A DNA stretch of 64,000 bases from Chrysomallon squamiferum (GCA_012295275.1 CM022665.1:3982667-4046666), one strand, 5' to 3'; numbered from the stretch's first letter, positions 1 through 13,397 are shown. Numbers and translations are program-made. The notes: a model not told the origin generated them from the sequence alone.

Positions 1-2245
1 AACTGATTTTTAGATCACTTTATCTCAGAGGTAACCATTGTGTGCTCTGGTGTAAAAGAAATTTGTGTTTTGCTTCAAGATCTGTACTATTTATTATGTC
101 TAGTGTGTTTGCTAACTATTTATTTAAAAAAAATAAAAAAATTAAATAATAAAAATTATTTAATATAAAATTAATGCGCAAAGAAATTATCTAGTGACAA
201 CATTGAAATAATAATAATACTAGTCTTAAATATTTTATTATTATTATGTTTAAGTAAAATTATATAAAAATTCGTTGCACAAGGATTATTTTCTTAATTT
301 TGGATTTTATTTATTTATTGTTACTTTAATATAAAATTTTATGTCATTTATTGTAATTTACCTTGTTTCCATTGGGTTTTCTAACTGACATTGATTATTT
401 TTTTTTTTTTTTATTATTTTATCATATTTTTTGTTTATTTTTTATTATTATTGTTATTTGTTTATTTCATATTTTAGTTTATAGTTTGTATAGGTAGTTC
501 TGGCATTAGATTTTTCACCCTGTTTAAGTTATATCTGTTGCTGATCAGTAAATACTTGTTTGGCCTACTGATAACAGCCATTTTGTTTTCAGCCTGTTTT
601 TAGTTAGTAATTTTTAAGTAAATTATTAGTACTAATCAACTAGTTCATTGTGTAAAAATACGCATATATAGATATATTTGAAATTGGCACATAATCTTCT
701 TTAATGCACCATTTTTTTTCTTCCATTCTAATCAGTTATCCATAATTGATTTGTCAAAGAAATTGTTTATAAAAGAGACCTTGTTTCTAATTGTAGAGAA
801 ATATCGGCAGATTTCTTCTCTTATCTGACTATTACAAGAAAGTAAAACAAAATATCTGGCACCTAATAAATGTTAAGAAGTGTTGAGATGTCACAAATAA
901 ATGTTTATGTGTGAGATACAAACCCTAATGATCAAAATAACTCACTGTTAATACATGTATTTGTAAATTGAAAATGATTTCAGAAAGCTAATTTGCTTAT
1001 CTGTGTGTCACAAGAAATCACTGGAATAATACTTTATTTTTGTGTTACTTGATTTATGAATTGGCTAAAGTTTGTGTAGAAATTCCATTTGTGATTTTTG
1101 TCTACAAAGTATTTCAGTTTGAAGTGTTTACAGGAGCAAAAGGAATGAATTAACCAAACTTTAAATTTTTTTTTTTTTTATTTTTTGTTTTTAATTTTTT
1201 TTAAAATAAATATTCTTTTAATAACATTCAAAAATGATGAAAAGAATAAAATGTCTGAAAACAAAAGAGGAACATTTAGATTACTTAATTATAATCTGTA
1301 GTGCTGCTTTATCAAAATCACCAGCAATATGTTAGCATGCTCAGGAATATCTTGAGAAATTGTTAAAAAAAACCCACTAAAAACAAAGAAAAATATACCC
1401 ACACAATACAAAGACGTTAATTGAGCCCATCAACTTCATTTCTTCAGTTTATGAACTTGTTTTTGCTTACTTTAATACATTATAATCAGTACAACAGCTT
1501 TATTAAAAATGGTAACATTCTCATATATTCAGTTTGTGTGTGCAGTGTAATATGGGTATGCATGCAGGCCTGTGCCTCTTACAGGAACTACTGCTTAAAG
1601 ATCGTATCATATTATTAATTTTTATTTTAATATTTCAGTTTTATTACAAACACTTGTTTTTCATGTTACTACGATGCATTATTATTTCTAAAATAATTTT
1701 TAAGTATCACTTATTCAGTTTGGTAGGTTTACCGTTTATGATTAATTAAGGATATTTAGTTGTGTACTTTTTAAAACACATTTTTGATAGTCATACTCTT
1801 TCTTAAAAAGAAAAAATGGTTAAATACAATTATAGGAGGACACTGTAAAGAAAAATAGCATTTGTAATGATACATTTTAAGAATAGCTGACAATGTTTAA
1901 TCTTGGAGTCAGTAAATATGTAATTTTTAAAAATTTCTAAGTGTATGAACTAAAATATTTTTTAATCTGGTCATTTAATTATAAAAATCTTCAAAGCTGT
2001 AAAGAATAAATTATTCTTTTGCTTGTTTTCTTTTAATACTTGAAGCAAAACAATGCTAAGTTGTGGCATTTTAAGAAAATATTTCTTTTTAATTACATTA
2101 ACATAAGAGTTTATAGTCTTTTCCAACTTAAAACAGTACTTCATGGTTTATATTTTTTGTTTTGTTTCTTTTCTTTTTTTTGGGGGGGGGTCGAGTGTAT
2201 ATATTTTTCTCTCTCTCATTTTCTTCTTTTTCTTGAATTATATAG

Positions 2246-2277
<32 letters not shown>

Positions 2278-2340
2278 ATTATTTAGTTTCTAGTTCATTA
2301 GATAAACATTGTTAAAAATGATAATATTTTCTGCTTTCAG
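1..2340 (+). other. CELF-like gene, intron (5' part outside window)
   Basis: AT-rich intron sequence ending in a pyrimidine-rich tract and CAG acceptor at 2338-2340. It holds poly(T) and poly(A) runs and a (TA)n tract near 2242-2272. I see no exon-like open segment with splice signals; the short open frames here are AT-rich chance frames. Confidence 0.7.
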
Positions 2341-2427
2341 CATCCTTTCCCAATGCTTTCAACACACAGGCAGCTGCTCAGTTACAGCAGGCCGCAGCCA
2401 GTTCCCCTGCAGGGAAGCAAACTGAGG
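2341..2427 (+). CDS. CELF: CELF/Bruno-like RNA-binding protein, exon encoding the end of the linker before RRM3
   Basis: This 87-nt exon lies between a ctgctttcag acceptor and a GTGAGC donor. It starts two bases into a codon and ends one base into the next (phase 1). It reads SFPNAFNTQAAAQLQQ, then an Ala/Ser/Pro stretch and KQTE. The Q/A-rich composition is that of the divergent domain preceding RRM3 in CELF1/CELF2 proteins. The split glycine codon is completed exactly by the exon at 4970, giving [11 protein letters not shown], close to the vertebrate CELF EGPEGANLFIY. Earlier exons (RRM1, RRM2, most of the linker) lie before the window. CELF proteins bind GU-rich RNA and control splicing, translation and decay. 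Whether this is a CELF1/2 or CELF3-6 type orthologue cannot be told from this part alone. Confidence 0.9.
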
Positions 2428-4969
2428 GTGAGCATTTTCATTACAGTCTCTACAACGAATATTTCAGTCCTCCCTGCTTGTTGCTATACCTCGTTGGTTG
2501 ATGGTGACAATGCTTTTAGTTAACTTCATTATTTTCTGTTATTGCTTTACTTTTTTTTTTTTTTTTTTTTTTATAATTTAAGTATGGTTTCAGAAAGAAT
2601 ACAATAAAAAAAAAAAAAAAAAAAAAAGTTTACAAATTAAGAAAAGCCACTTTCATGTAATAAATGTGTCAGCATCAAGAAAAAATGAAGAAGAAATTAA
2701 GAAAACCAAAACAAAAATGTCTGTTAGTTTCATTATTGCAACGTGATTAGTAATTTAGTATACTGATATTTTGCTAGGGTCATTGCCTTAGAAAGAAAGA
2801 TAACTTTGTGGTGTGTGGGGGGGATATCAATGCAAAGTTTGTGGCTTTTCTTGTTTGTTCTTTTTCTAAGGTCTGCAAATACAAAAGTTTTTTTTATTAA
2901 AAATTGTAGCTTTTTTAAATTTATTTTAAATTGTTTATTTTATTATTTACTGATTTAAATTAAGTTTTTCGTCACAAGATTTTTAAAATTTTCAGTTCTC
3001 TTCTACAATCACTACAATGAAATGGACTGGTTCTTTGTTTAATTCATTAAGAATACAGATGAGAAATTTAAAGATTGGTGATTTTTCACTGTTTCAAGAA
3101 TATATACATGAAATTCAAGATTAAAATGCCAAGAACAAAAATAATCTGGTTAATTACATATTGCTTTTTGGATAACTAACATTTGTTTTTAATGGGACTA
3201 TTGTATACATCATGTTGTCATTCTTTCTTGTATTGTCTGTAAAACTTTGCACCTGTATTTTGATGTGGTCTGTTTTGCATTGTTTTGTCATCACTTTACT
3301 TCTTGGCCTTTGGTAACATAAAACTTTTTTTTAATTATTATTATTATTTTTTTGTCATATTAACAAACAGAATTTCACATTATTTTTTATTATATATTTT
3401 ATTTTATTTTAATTATTTCATTTTTTTTTTTTTTTTTTTTTTATAAATTAAAAAAAAATATAATAATAAACATTCTTATATAGACACATAAAATATTACT
3501 CATTACAATAACAAAACTGCAAGTGTATTTTTCGCAGCCCTAAATAGGTATATATTATGAAAATAAATAAAAGTTTGATTATTAAAACTGAATTATTATT
3601 ATTATTATTTTTTTTTTTTAAATTAAAAAAAAAAAAAAAAATGAAAATAAAAATACAAAACAAAACAAAACAAACATATTTATATCTTAATTGAAACTGA
3701 AATGAATAAAAGTGAGTGCTGAAATCTCTTGAACTAGTTTTAATTCCGGTTAGTGTTTTCCACTGCTGTGACTGGGGTCAGCTGAAGGCAGTGGTGTTTT
3801 CGAGTCCGCTCTACGTTTTACATTGTGTTGTAGGCACAGAATGGGGCCTTTACAGCAGTTTGGAACAAGATTCTACCAATAGCTATCATGGAAAGACTTT
3901 GTATCATCTTAGTGGACTATACTCCAGAAGTCACGGTAATAAGTCTTGAGAAAGAGAATTTAGTGATCATTTAAAAGCAATCTGCTCCATTCCAACTCTA
4001 AAAGTAAAGAAAGAAAAAAAAAAAGAAGAAGAAAAAAAAATAATAATAAAAAGATAGTTTTAAAAAAATGACATGTACCCCAGTCCCCAAAAATTACAGC
4101 AAAAACAAATGGCAATGACAACAGTAAATGTCCTAGAAATGTTTGATTATACTGTAAGTTTTAGGAAAGTGAAAAAGAAACGTTTTTGTTTTTCTGAAAT
4201 CTTACTGATGTTTTTTTTTCAGTAAATAAATGTTTGTGAAAACAGATGTGGCTTATTGCTTTGACTGTTTTGTCATACTAATATTGCAGTTATTTGTACC
4301 TACATGTTCTTAGCTGCAAAGGCTTTAGAGGTGTTCCTGTTCTTTCTTTTCCACTTACTATTAATTATTATTTAAAAACCTATTACCCATTTTCAGTAAT
4401 AATGCTGGTAAATCATATTTGTGTTTTAGATTTCTTGTGTTTTATGTTGTATTTGTTTTTTGTTCATTGTTTTTTTTAAATGTGTTTTTTCTTTTTTTTT
4501 CTTCTTTTATCTGCACAGAATTTATTTTTCTCTATAACTTGTCTGAATATTCTTCAAGAACAGTAAAACATGTGGCATTTTCTTAAATGGTGTACTATTG
4601 TGAGCATTAACAAATCACAGTTCTTGTTGATCTGCCTCTGTTGCTATAAGTGAGCCTGTGGCATGATGCATGAAAGGACATGGGATTCATCCTTAATTAA
4701 GCCACTACTTTTTTTTTCTTTATGTGGAATGATGCATATAAACGAGTTATATCTACTAACTCAAAGTGGCAACTGTATTCAGTCAGCATGATCTTGTCAT
4801 TGAAAATAAAGAGACACCAAACGACTAACATTTATATTTGTTGAGGTGCTGTTAAACAAATATTTTATTCATCTATTCTGATGTTGGGAAAGGGATGGAG
4901 AATTTTGGTTGGTCAGATGAAAATAATAAAAAAATTATTTTATTTTTAAAAATATTTTATTTATTTCAG
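2428..4969 (+). other. CELF-like intron containing a candidate cassette exon
   Basis: This intron runs from the GTGAGC donor at 2428 to the ttatttcag acceptor at 4961-4969. It is mostly poly(T)/poly(A) and AT-rich sequence. The exception is a less AT-rich island around 3720-3950 that holds the candidate exon described separately. Confidence 0.75.
3834..3935 (+). CDS. Candidate phase-1 cassette exon of the CELF-like gene
   Basis: This is a 102-nt segment between acceptor ttgtgttgtag and donor CACG/GTAATA. In the only frame compatible with both flanking CELF exons (phase 1 in, phase 1 out) it is open and encodes 34 residues including the split codon. It begins TEWGLYSSLEQDSTN and ends LSGLYSRSH, rich in Ser/Tyr/Leu. 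Its base composition is less AT-rich than the surrounding intron. Inclusion would place the insert between the linker and RRM3 without disturbing the frame. I do not recognise the peptide, and vertebrate CELF proteins as I know them lack it. It may be a lineage-specific alternative exon or a chance open frame. Confidence 0.4.
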
Positions 4970-5113
4970 GCCCCGATGGAGCTAATTTGTTCATCTATCA
5001 TCTGCCACAGGAGTTCAGTGATCATGACCTCATGCAGATGTTTATCCCATTCGGCACAGTTGTCTCGGCCAAAGTCTTCATCGACAAACAAACCAACCTC
5101 AGCAAGTGCTTTG
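4970..5113 (+). CDS. CELF: CELF/Bruno-like protein, RRM3 first half
   Basis: This 144-nt exon follows tttatttcag and is followed by donor GTAAAT at 5114; it is phase 1 at both ends. It encodes [20 protein letters not shown] and continues through [21 protein letters not shown]. The RNP2 motif (LFIYHL) and the beta1-alpha1-beta2 part of an RRM are visible. The RNP1 motif starts at KCF and is completed across the next junction. These residues are nearly the same as vertebrate CELF1/2 RRM3, the domain that with the linker contributes high-affinity UGU-rich binding. Confidence 0.95.
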
Positions 5114-6458
5114 GTAAATATTTAAATTTAAATGTGCAGTTAAAATGACATCTATTCTGTCATTGTTGCATTAAAATAAAATCTTTATACTACAAGAACA
5201 ATATTATATTCTTAAAGATTCAAAAAAAAAAATATATATATATAATGACAATAGATGTCATTTTTACTGCACACATTATTTTTTAATTATAATTTAAAAT
5301 TACAGTCCTCTAAATTTCAAGTTTTTAAATTTTTTTTTTTTTTTTTTTTTTTTTAACAATCTTAAACTATTCTAAAATAAAATTAACAACATTCATTTAG
5401 AAATTAAAAGCTTGAACATTTTTTTTGGAATACCTTTTCTTAAAAAAGCTTTTTTAGAAAATGAAATTGTTATTTTTTTATGTTCAGTTAGCAGTATTGA
5501 GAAGTATTATAGATTTTGAAGGTAGAAAGTACAACATTTTGTGGAGAGAGAAAAAAAAAAGAAGAAAAAAGTGTATTTCAGGGGTTTTTTATTTTTTTTG
5601 TTCATTTTGCCCTTTCCCATGTAGCAATAACAAATTAATGTAAAAGTGTTACATTCTCACCTTCAATTATTTTTTTAAAAATAAATAAATAAAAAAAATA
5701 TGTTTTATTTAACCTTTACAAATTATGTAAAAGTTTTTAAACTGTTCTCACGTCTTTGTTATTTATAAACATTTAATCATTTTTCTAGTCATTTGCAGAA
5801 CTGAAAATGTCTGTAATAATGACGTGTTACATTATTTATATAACAAACAAACATCGGTTTTGATGTAATCATCTAAATAATGAGCTGTTATCAACAGGAT
5901 CTTTGACACCAGTGCCAGATGTTTCATAACAGGTTTTTGCTTTCAGATAAATAACCATGTTTAATAGCTATTCACAGCTGATCAATATAATTACTATTAC
6001 TCCCTGACAATGCTGTTGAGTGAAAAACAAATAATCGGAACTGGTGGCTTTTGTCCTTGTTACCTTTTAACTTTGATTTGTAAATAATTATTTAGAAGTA
6101 TTCCACTGTATTTTGTCTATTGTGTAGCATTGTAGATACTAAATTGTTTTACTTATATATCTTGTGTATCTCAGATGGTCATTTTAAAGCTTTTTGAGAG
6201 AAAGAGAGAACAAATCATCATTTAACACAAGGCATTAGATTTAAATGTGAATATTCATTGTATCTGTATATAAAGAATCATTTCCTCCTGGGTTTTAAAA
6301 TTCCTCTTTTTTTATTTTTTATTTATTTATTACTTACAGCTGAAGCAGTCTTATTGTGAATGAAGGTTTTGTTAGTGCGAGGCAAATCCATTGAGAAACA
6401 AAATATATAATAATTTAATGGTGTTTTGAACTGTTTGTTACAACAAAATAATTCAGCT

Positions 6459-6512
<54 letters not shown>

Positions 6513-6646
6513 ATTGTTTTATTTGGTTTGTTTTTAGTTAATATATTATTTTTATTTATTTATTCTATTTTTTATTTTTTTTTTTTTTTTTGTATTAAAT
6601 GTTAAGAATTATATGGTAGCTTTTATTTCTATATATTTTGTTCCAG
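5114..6646 (+). other. CELF-like intron inside RRM3
   Basis: The intron runs from GTAAAT to acceptor ttttgttccag, interrupting RNP1 between KCF and GFVSY. It contains long poly(T) runs (about 5331-5355, 6467-6490) and short ATT repeats. I see nothing exon-like in it. Confidence 0.8.
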
Positions 6647-6774
6647 GCTTTGTAAGTTATGACAACACTATGTCCGCACAAGCAGCAATACAGGCAATGA
6701 ATGGTTTTCAGATAGGCATGAAGCGACTCAAAGTGCAACTAAAACGACCAAAGAGTGATAGCAAGCCCTACTAG
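6647..6774 (+). CDS. CELF: CELF/Bruno-like protein, RRM3 second half and C terminus with stop
   Basis: This terminal coding exon has 41 codons after the split glycine, then TAG at 6772-6774. It reads [19 protein letters not shown] (completing RNP1, KCFGFVSY) and ends [17 protein letters not shown]. The C-terminal [11 protein letters not shown] is the hallmark end of CELF1/2-type proteins (LKRSKNDSKPY in vertebrates). The three confirmed exons together give 359 nt in one continuous frame. Confidence 0.95.
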
Positions 6775-7269
6775 TGGATTTCACGGTATGTAATACACCA
6801 GCACGGTAGGTGTTCGTAAAACAAGATTTTTGTGAAGTTATTGTTAGATGTTTAGTGTTCATGCTTTTCTTCTTTCAAATTTGATTATTTAATGTTCAGT
6901 TTTCTTTCTCTTAAAATATCCAGTTGTCCCATTTTCTTAAAGTTATCTGTGAACATAGGTACACGGGATCATATCCTTACGGGAGGCAGTGTGACTGAAT
7001 TTTCTTTAGTTTTAAGATTTAAAAAAAAAAAATGTTCATACTGTAAATAGACATACTTGGAGAAGAATATTCATATCCAGCTTAACACATCAGCTTTTAA
7101 AAAAATAATCTCCCAGAAGTATACCTTATATTCACAAGATACGCTTACAGCTTTTTTCCCCCTCATTTCATCTCCCCTCAGTGATTTTTTGATAAAGGCT
7201 ATTCTGAGCCAAATTTTATTTATTTTATTTTATTTTTTTTTTTTTTTTTTTTTTTTTATTATTATTATC

Positions 7270-7317
<48 letters not shown>

Positions 7318-8058
7318 TTTTACCTATATATTCTTGGTTCGTTAATCCTAACCTTAATATTGTATGAACCTTTCCCATGTTTTAAGATAGTTAATTTATA
7401 CAACAATTAAAAAAAAAACATCACGTTACCAAAATAGTGATGTAAGTAAAACAATTTATGGTAAGTAACAGTTTATCAGTGTGGCACAATGGACTGGATC
7501 TGAGAGTAAAGAAGAAGTGACTAAGAGAGGAAGGAAGATCTCTTTTGAATATTGTTGTATTTTCTAAATAAAATAAATCTACCTGATGTTTGGTTACCCC
7601 AGTTACTTCTTAGTCTTGTCACATTCATTCAGTGTTCTGTGTTTTCTCTCATGCTGTCAGTGTTTCATGTCGCCATTATTACTAACCTGCTGGATAATAG
7701 TTTTTAAAAATCATTTCATCAGTTTTATCATAATTTGGTGAGAAAATAAAACTACAGCAGAAAAAAAACTTTAATAAGATGTTTTTTTAATGTTATTTTA
7801 TTGTATTTTTTTATTGTTTATTCCTATTATTTGTTTTGTCAGTAAAAAAATTCTGCTTATTCCATTTTCAGTACATACTTACTTTACATTTATTAATTCA
7901 AATTTTAAGTAAGTAGTATTCATACATCTAAAAAGTAAAATTGATAATTATTTCTTTTAACCATTTATTTTTTGCTTGTTACAAGTTGCCATATTAACAT
8001 GGTTATTGTTTCATCTTTAATCATTGTAGAATTTGAAAACTCGCACTTTTATCATTAA

Positions 8059-8084
8059 ATGTATGTATGTATGTATGTATGTTG
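8059..8084 (+). repeat. (TGTA)n tract, GU-rich in the CELF transcript
   Basis: Five to six tandem ATGT units end in GTTG. In the sense RNA this is a run of UGU triplets, the sequence class bound by CELF proteins. It lies in the downstream UTR region of the CELF gene itself. Confidence 0.6.
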
Positions 8085-8846
8085 ATAATGTCCACCATGT
8101 TGTCTGTCTCTCTCTTTTTATATATATATATATATATGTATTATGTCTGTGTGTGCATGTCCCCCCTTTCTTCTGTGTAGCAATATTGTTCAGCCTTTGT
8201 GAAACTTACTTTCTGCTTGTTTCTTTAAAGTTATTTATTTATTGTTGCAGTTATGTTTAAATGTGTGCTAAGACAGCTAAGTACTGAATGCTAGAAAAAT
8301 TTCAGTATTTATGTTGTAATTCTTTTTAGGCAACGTTAATACAAATTCCAGTATTTAAAATGATTAAAATAAAAATGAAAATACATTACATTTAATGAAT
8401 GCTTGATCAAATTACAAGAAAAAGATAGTGATAGATGTGATAAATAAACTTTTTTTTAAATTATTTTTTATTTCATTTTTTAAAATTTTATTTTGTTAAT
8501 GTTTCCTTACAATTTAATGAAGTGTATATATGAACTGATAATAACTGCCACAAATTATATGGGAGATAAAACATTAAGTAAAACATTCTTACTTTCAAAG
8601 CTCTTAAATATTTGATCAAAATTTATTTTTTCAAATTTATTTTTTTTATTTTTTTTTTAATAAAGAAATAAAAATAGCTCTTTAAGCAGACCAATAAAAA
8701 AAAAGAAGAAAAAAAGAGAATATCCTGAAGAAACTCATTCAGTTGTGGCTTTCCAAGATTCCTAAGTTAACATTTAAAATAAATAAATTGTTAATAATAA
8801 TAATAATAGTAATAATACAAACTTGTTTTACAGCAGAATTCTTTAT

Positions 8847-8887
<41 letters not shown>

Positions 8888-8896
8888 AGAGAGAAC
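8847..8896 (+). repeat. (TG)n followed by (AG)n
   Basis: A compound microsatellite with about 11 TG units passes directly into AG units. In the sense RNA the first half is a pure GU repeat, a strong predicted CELF ligand. Confidence 0.8.
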
Positions 8897-10620
8897 TAAA
8901 CAAATCTAAACTTAAAGTTAATGGAGGTTACCTGGGGGTTTTTTTTTGGATGTTGTGAACAGGAAATGTTTTTCTCACTGGTTAATGTTACTGACTAGTA
9001 TTGTTAGCACTGATTACAAGTATGGCTTTGTATGCATCTGTCACTAGCAGTAGATGTACATTTAATTTCTCTATGCCTTCTACAGGAGCAAGAAGTAACA
9101 GTAATGTGTTAGAGACTATCATTAGTGTTAGTGTGTTTACTAGAAATAAATTAAGCACCGCAACATAGTAAAAGGCATGTCGACAGATTTTCCTTTCCTT
9201 TCTTTTTGTTTTTTTTCTTTTTTTCTTTCTTTATATAAAGAATTATGTTGGTTGTAATAAATAGAATGGTATATGAGGAATGATTAAATTTTACTTTTAC
9301 TATTTAAATTTATTATTCTCACCAAATACAGGAAGATAAAATGGTTGTTTGTGTATATGTATATGTATGCATGCATCTGAATTGTCACTTAATGTAATGT
9401 GTGTGTACTCAAGAATATATATTACAGAGAATACAAATACAAAATCTGAGTAATATTTACATTGTTTGATGAATGTTTTTATTTATAAAAATTAGACCTT
9501 TATTTGCAGTAAACTGTTCTTTTTCTAAAATCTGTAGTATTTATTTGATATATTTGAGAATAATTTTTAATTTAAAAAATATTTTGTAATTTGTCTAAAT
9601 TTATTTTCTTTTTAAAAAAAAAAAAAAAAAAAATAGAGGAAAAGTATTAATAAAAATATTATATGTTTCACAAAGGCTGAACAAGAATCATTAATACTGC
9701 TTTAAGCAATGTTTTAATTTAGATCTTTTTTGCTTCTTTTCTATGTAGATCCACTGGCGTGGCGTGGTGTGACGTCTTTCCCATGTTCCCGTCGTGTGCT
9801 TCATGTCTCCTATCAAAAAAAAAAAAATATAAAAAGCGATTTAAAAAAAAACAAAAAAAAAAAAAAAAAAAAATTGCCTGTCTGACATGTTTGCTGTTGT
9901 ATGTCACTTGGTCAGCGCTTCAAATCAGCTGATGTCTCGAGATGTTCATTTTGTTCCTCCTCGTTTGGGGTAACCGTTGTGCAGATCTCTTTGTCCATGC
10001 ACACACGGGATGGCGTTTTCATTTTTATATATCTTTCTTCTTTGTTTTTTTTTTTTTTTTTTTTTTTCCTTCGTGTTTGGTACACTTGTTCGTTATAATG
10101 AACATAGATTTTGAATTCAGATTTGACATCCAGTTTGAGAATTGTTATCATCGGACAAATGGTCACTTGTGTGTCCAGTACCAGTTTTTTTATTTTGTTC
10201 TAAAAGAATAATGATAGAGATTCTTTATTTTTTCTTTATTATTATTTTTTTTTTTTCCTCCTTCCACTCTGTTTTTCTCTTTTATTTTATTTTATTTTTG
10301 TTTTATTACTACTGTCATTTTTTAATTCTTTTTTTAAAGGATGCTTTTATGTTGTGATTTTAATCAGGTTTGTCGATGGTTGTGTATTTAAAAAACTTTA
10401 CAGGTTTTTTTTAATTTAATTTTAACTGTTATGTTGGGTGTTTCTTTTTCATTTTTTAAATCTTTTTTTTTTTTTTTTTGTTTTTTTTTTTGATAAAAAA
10501 CAAGTTGTGAATTTTATGGAAAAATTGTCTTCATTGTGAGTTTCTTTTTTTCAAACCATTTTCAGATTGTCGGAGAAAAAGGTTTAAAAAACTTTGATTT
10601 ATTTATTTAATGTTGTTTTT

Positions 10621-10626
10621 AATAAA
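10621..10626 (+). terminator. Poly(A) signal AATAAA (proximal candidate)
   Basis: A canonical AATAAA lies in the presumed CELF 3' UTR, about 3.8 kb after the stop, following a T-rich region. It is a candidate proximal polyadenylation site; cleavage is not shown. Confidence 0.35.
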
Positions 10627-13347
10627 AACTGGATGACAATCTCAATTCTGTTGATTCATTTTAAAGTGAATTAGTTGTTAACATAATACAAGCACATTGT
10701 TTGTTGCTTGTTTCAGTTAGAATTGTTCACAAATCAAATCTCCATGCATTCTGCCAGTCAAACACTGTTATTATTTTTTTATTTATTATTATTATTATTA
10801 TTATTATCATCATGATTATTAATTGTTTTTATTTTTAAATTAAAATTTCCAAGTATCTTGTATATATTAAGGTTGTGAAATTTCATTAAATGTGAACCCC
10901 TTGGTCTCATGATAAAGTTATATCTGTTCTGTCCATCATAATATTCATAAATGAACTAATGTTTGTACATTAAGCAGATTATAACAGCTGTGTGGAATCA
11001 CATTAGTGACATCGTCTGTTGTTTAAATAATGGTTTGTGTGTTTCTGTTAGAACTAATCTTAACTTGATACTGGAAAAAGAAACTGAAACACCTAATAGG
11101 ACACTTTTTTTTTTTTTTTTTTTTTTTTAAACTATCGAAATTTTCGTTCTTAATTGGATTTCAGCTTTATTTATCTATTTTTTAATTATTATAAAAAAAA
11201 TGTATTTTAATTACAAAGAAATGCCTCCAGTAGGCAACATTTGTGTTAGAATGCAGGGGGTTTGATTTGTGTGTCTGTATAGTTTTTGTGTATAGTTAAC
11301 ATTCATTCAGAGCTGTACAGCTGACATTTGTCTGTTAATGAAGTTTAAAACTCATCTAGAATCGGCCACCAGACAACTGTAACTGTGTAAGTAAATACAA
11401 ATGGCATTTATTCTATTGACTTAATACATACACATACTGTGGCATTAGTTTTACCAAGTAAAATATTGAAATACATATTGTCAGTATTTCACATTATAAC
11501 ACTGCTGGAATTGGTGAAAATAAGACTCGGGGTGGTTTTTATCTGAACTCGACTATTTTACAGTCACAACAGGTTGATGGATGACACTATTAATAAGCTG
11601 AAATTTTTGATATTTTTTAGACCAGCATTTGACAATGACAGAGTATGACTTGACTTTGTAGTACAAAGTTTTAAAAAAACCCACAATGCTTTATAAATCT
11701 TATTAATAGTTAATGTATGAAATACAATATCTTTGACAATCGTTAGCAATGTGATTAGCAGTAGGTCATGTTCTTGTGAGTAACAGAAATTTAATTTCAG
11801 ATCTAGCAGTAAACATGGCAGCCATATAACACTTTCTGTAAAGTGGATCCAGATTCATTATTGATTCTAGATGGTTTTATCTTTGGACAGCAGTTGTCAC
11901 TGTCAACACATGATCATAGTATATCACAGCAGGGATAACAGGCTGTAGTTATTTTGTATTCTAGTTAATTGTATTCAAGTGAAGTTATGCCGTTCTGGAG
12001 TATTCAGATTTGTGACAAGTTGTATTTGTTTCTTTTTTAATTATTTTAACTGTTTACATTTAAATACCAAAGCAATGATTGTTCCTAGTTCACGTTTCAT
12101 TATTATTATTATTATTATTATTATTAATATTATTATTAATATTATTATTATTATTATTATTAATATTATTATTGTGTCAGAATTGTGGTGGTGTTTGTTT
12201 ATACAAAATTTTTTGACTTGTTTTTCTCTCTCTTTTTTTTTTCTTTACAAATATTTTCCTCGTTATTGAGGAAGTTGCACATTGAATTGGCTTTTGTCTC
12301 ATGTATATAACTCTGGGCAGAAGAAATATCAAACAAGGATATAGTCTGTAATATTTATTAATTGGACATTGTCATATTAATGTGTATTCAGAAGAAACAT
12401 CTGTAGTGTTAGATAGCACAGCTGAGGGATTATTTTTCAGTACAGATTAACAAGAGATTCTAAAAGTTAAGTATGAACTTAACCAGAATAATGTAATGAT
12501 ATATGTATCATATATATGTATATAATTGGTCAACAGACTAACCACATCTCTCACAAGTCTGCTATAGGAATCTTCTCACTAAGCTAGTTGCTGTACTGTC
12601 ATGAAACATTGAATTATACTTGAAATTAAGAACAAAATATTTTTGTTCATTCAGTACGTTTCAGTCAGTACGACTCATTGCTTTGTGAGAAAAATCCTTT
12701 AGACAAAAATTTATTTTCAAGTTTTAATATTGCTGTAGCTTTGATACAGATACTTCAGTGTGCAATGAATTCATGTTACAAATTTTAATCACTTTAATTA
12801 ACAGGTATATTTGAAACTAAAATCATTTTAATAATTTTTATTTTTATTTTTATTTTTTTTTTTTTACAAGAAATAAAATACGGAGAGTATTAAGATATCC
12901 ACTACTTCAACAAAAACAAAAAAATTTAAAAAAAAACAACAGTACTGGCAAAACTAGCTGAATAGATTTCTTTCTTTTTTTTATAACAACATATGTAGGT
13001 TATATAAAATGTTAAATTATTACAAGTGCATTAAGAAAACCAGTTAAAAGGCTTCAAACTAATTTCTGTTTCTGAAAGTTTAAATTCTTCTTGAACTTCA
13101 CTCATAGTGTTACAGTTGGAAAGGTGAAAATTAATTGTGGCCTGTTCAAATAATGTTAGAAATAACTGACAAGAAAGATTATAACACTGAATTCAAAATA
13201 ATTTTCTTTTTCTTGATACTGGAGGTCACAATTCAAGGTCACAATTAGGTATGTCTTGGTGGTGCTGATTAAAAAGATGAAGTGAAAACACAAAACATGA
13301 CAGAATATTTACATATATCTTTCTCTCCATGTAGTTTATTATTCTTT

Positions 13348-13397
<50 letters not shown>

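Larger units (their letters stand above)
6786..9748 (+). other. Possible intron within the CELF-like 3' UTR
   Basis: Eleven bases after the TAG there is a strong donor, CACG/GTATGT, at 6785/6786. The best downstream partner is the pyrimidine-rich acceptor tgcttcttttctatgtag at 9748. It opens directly into a less AT-rich island beginning ATCCACTGGCGTGG. Splicing would place a junction well under 50 nt from the stop, so it would not be expected to trigger nonsense-mediated decay. This is an inference from splice signals only. Confidence 0.3.

Noticed and set aside
2201-2300. (TA)n near 2.25 kb as a TATA promoter
   Set aside because: It is a microsatellite inside a CELF intron with no associated transcript signals.
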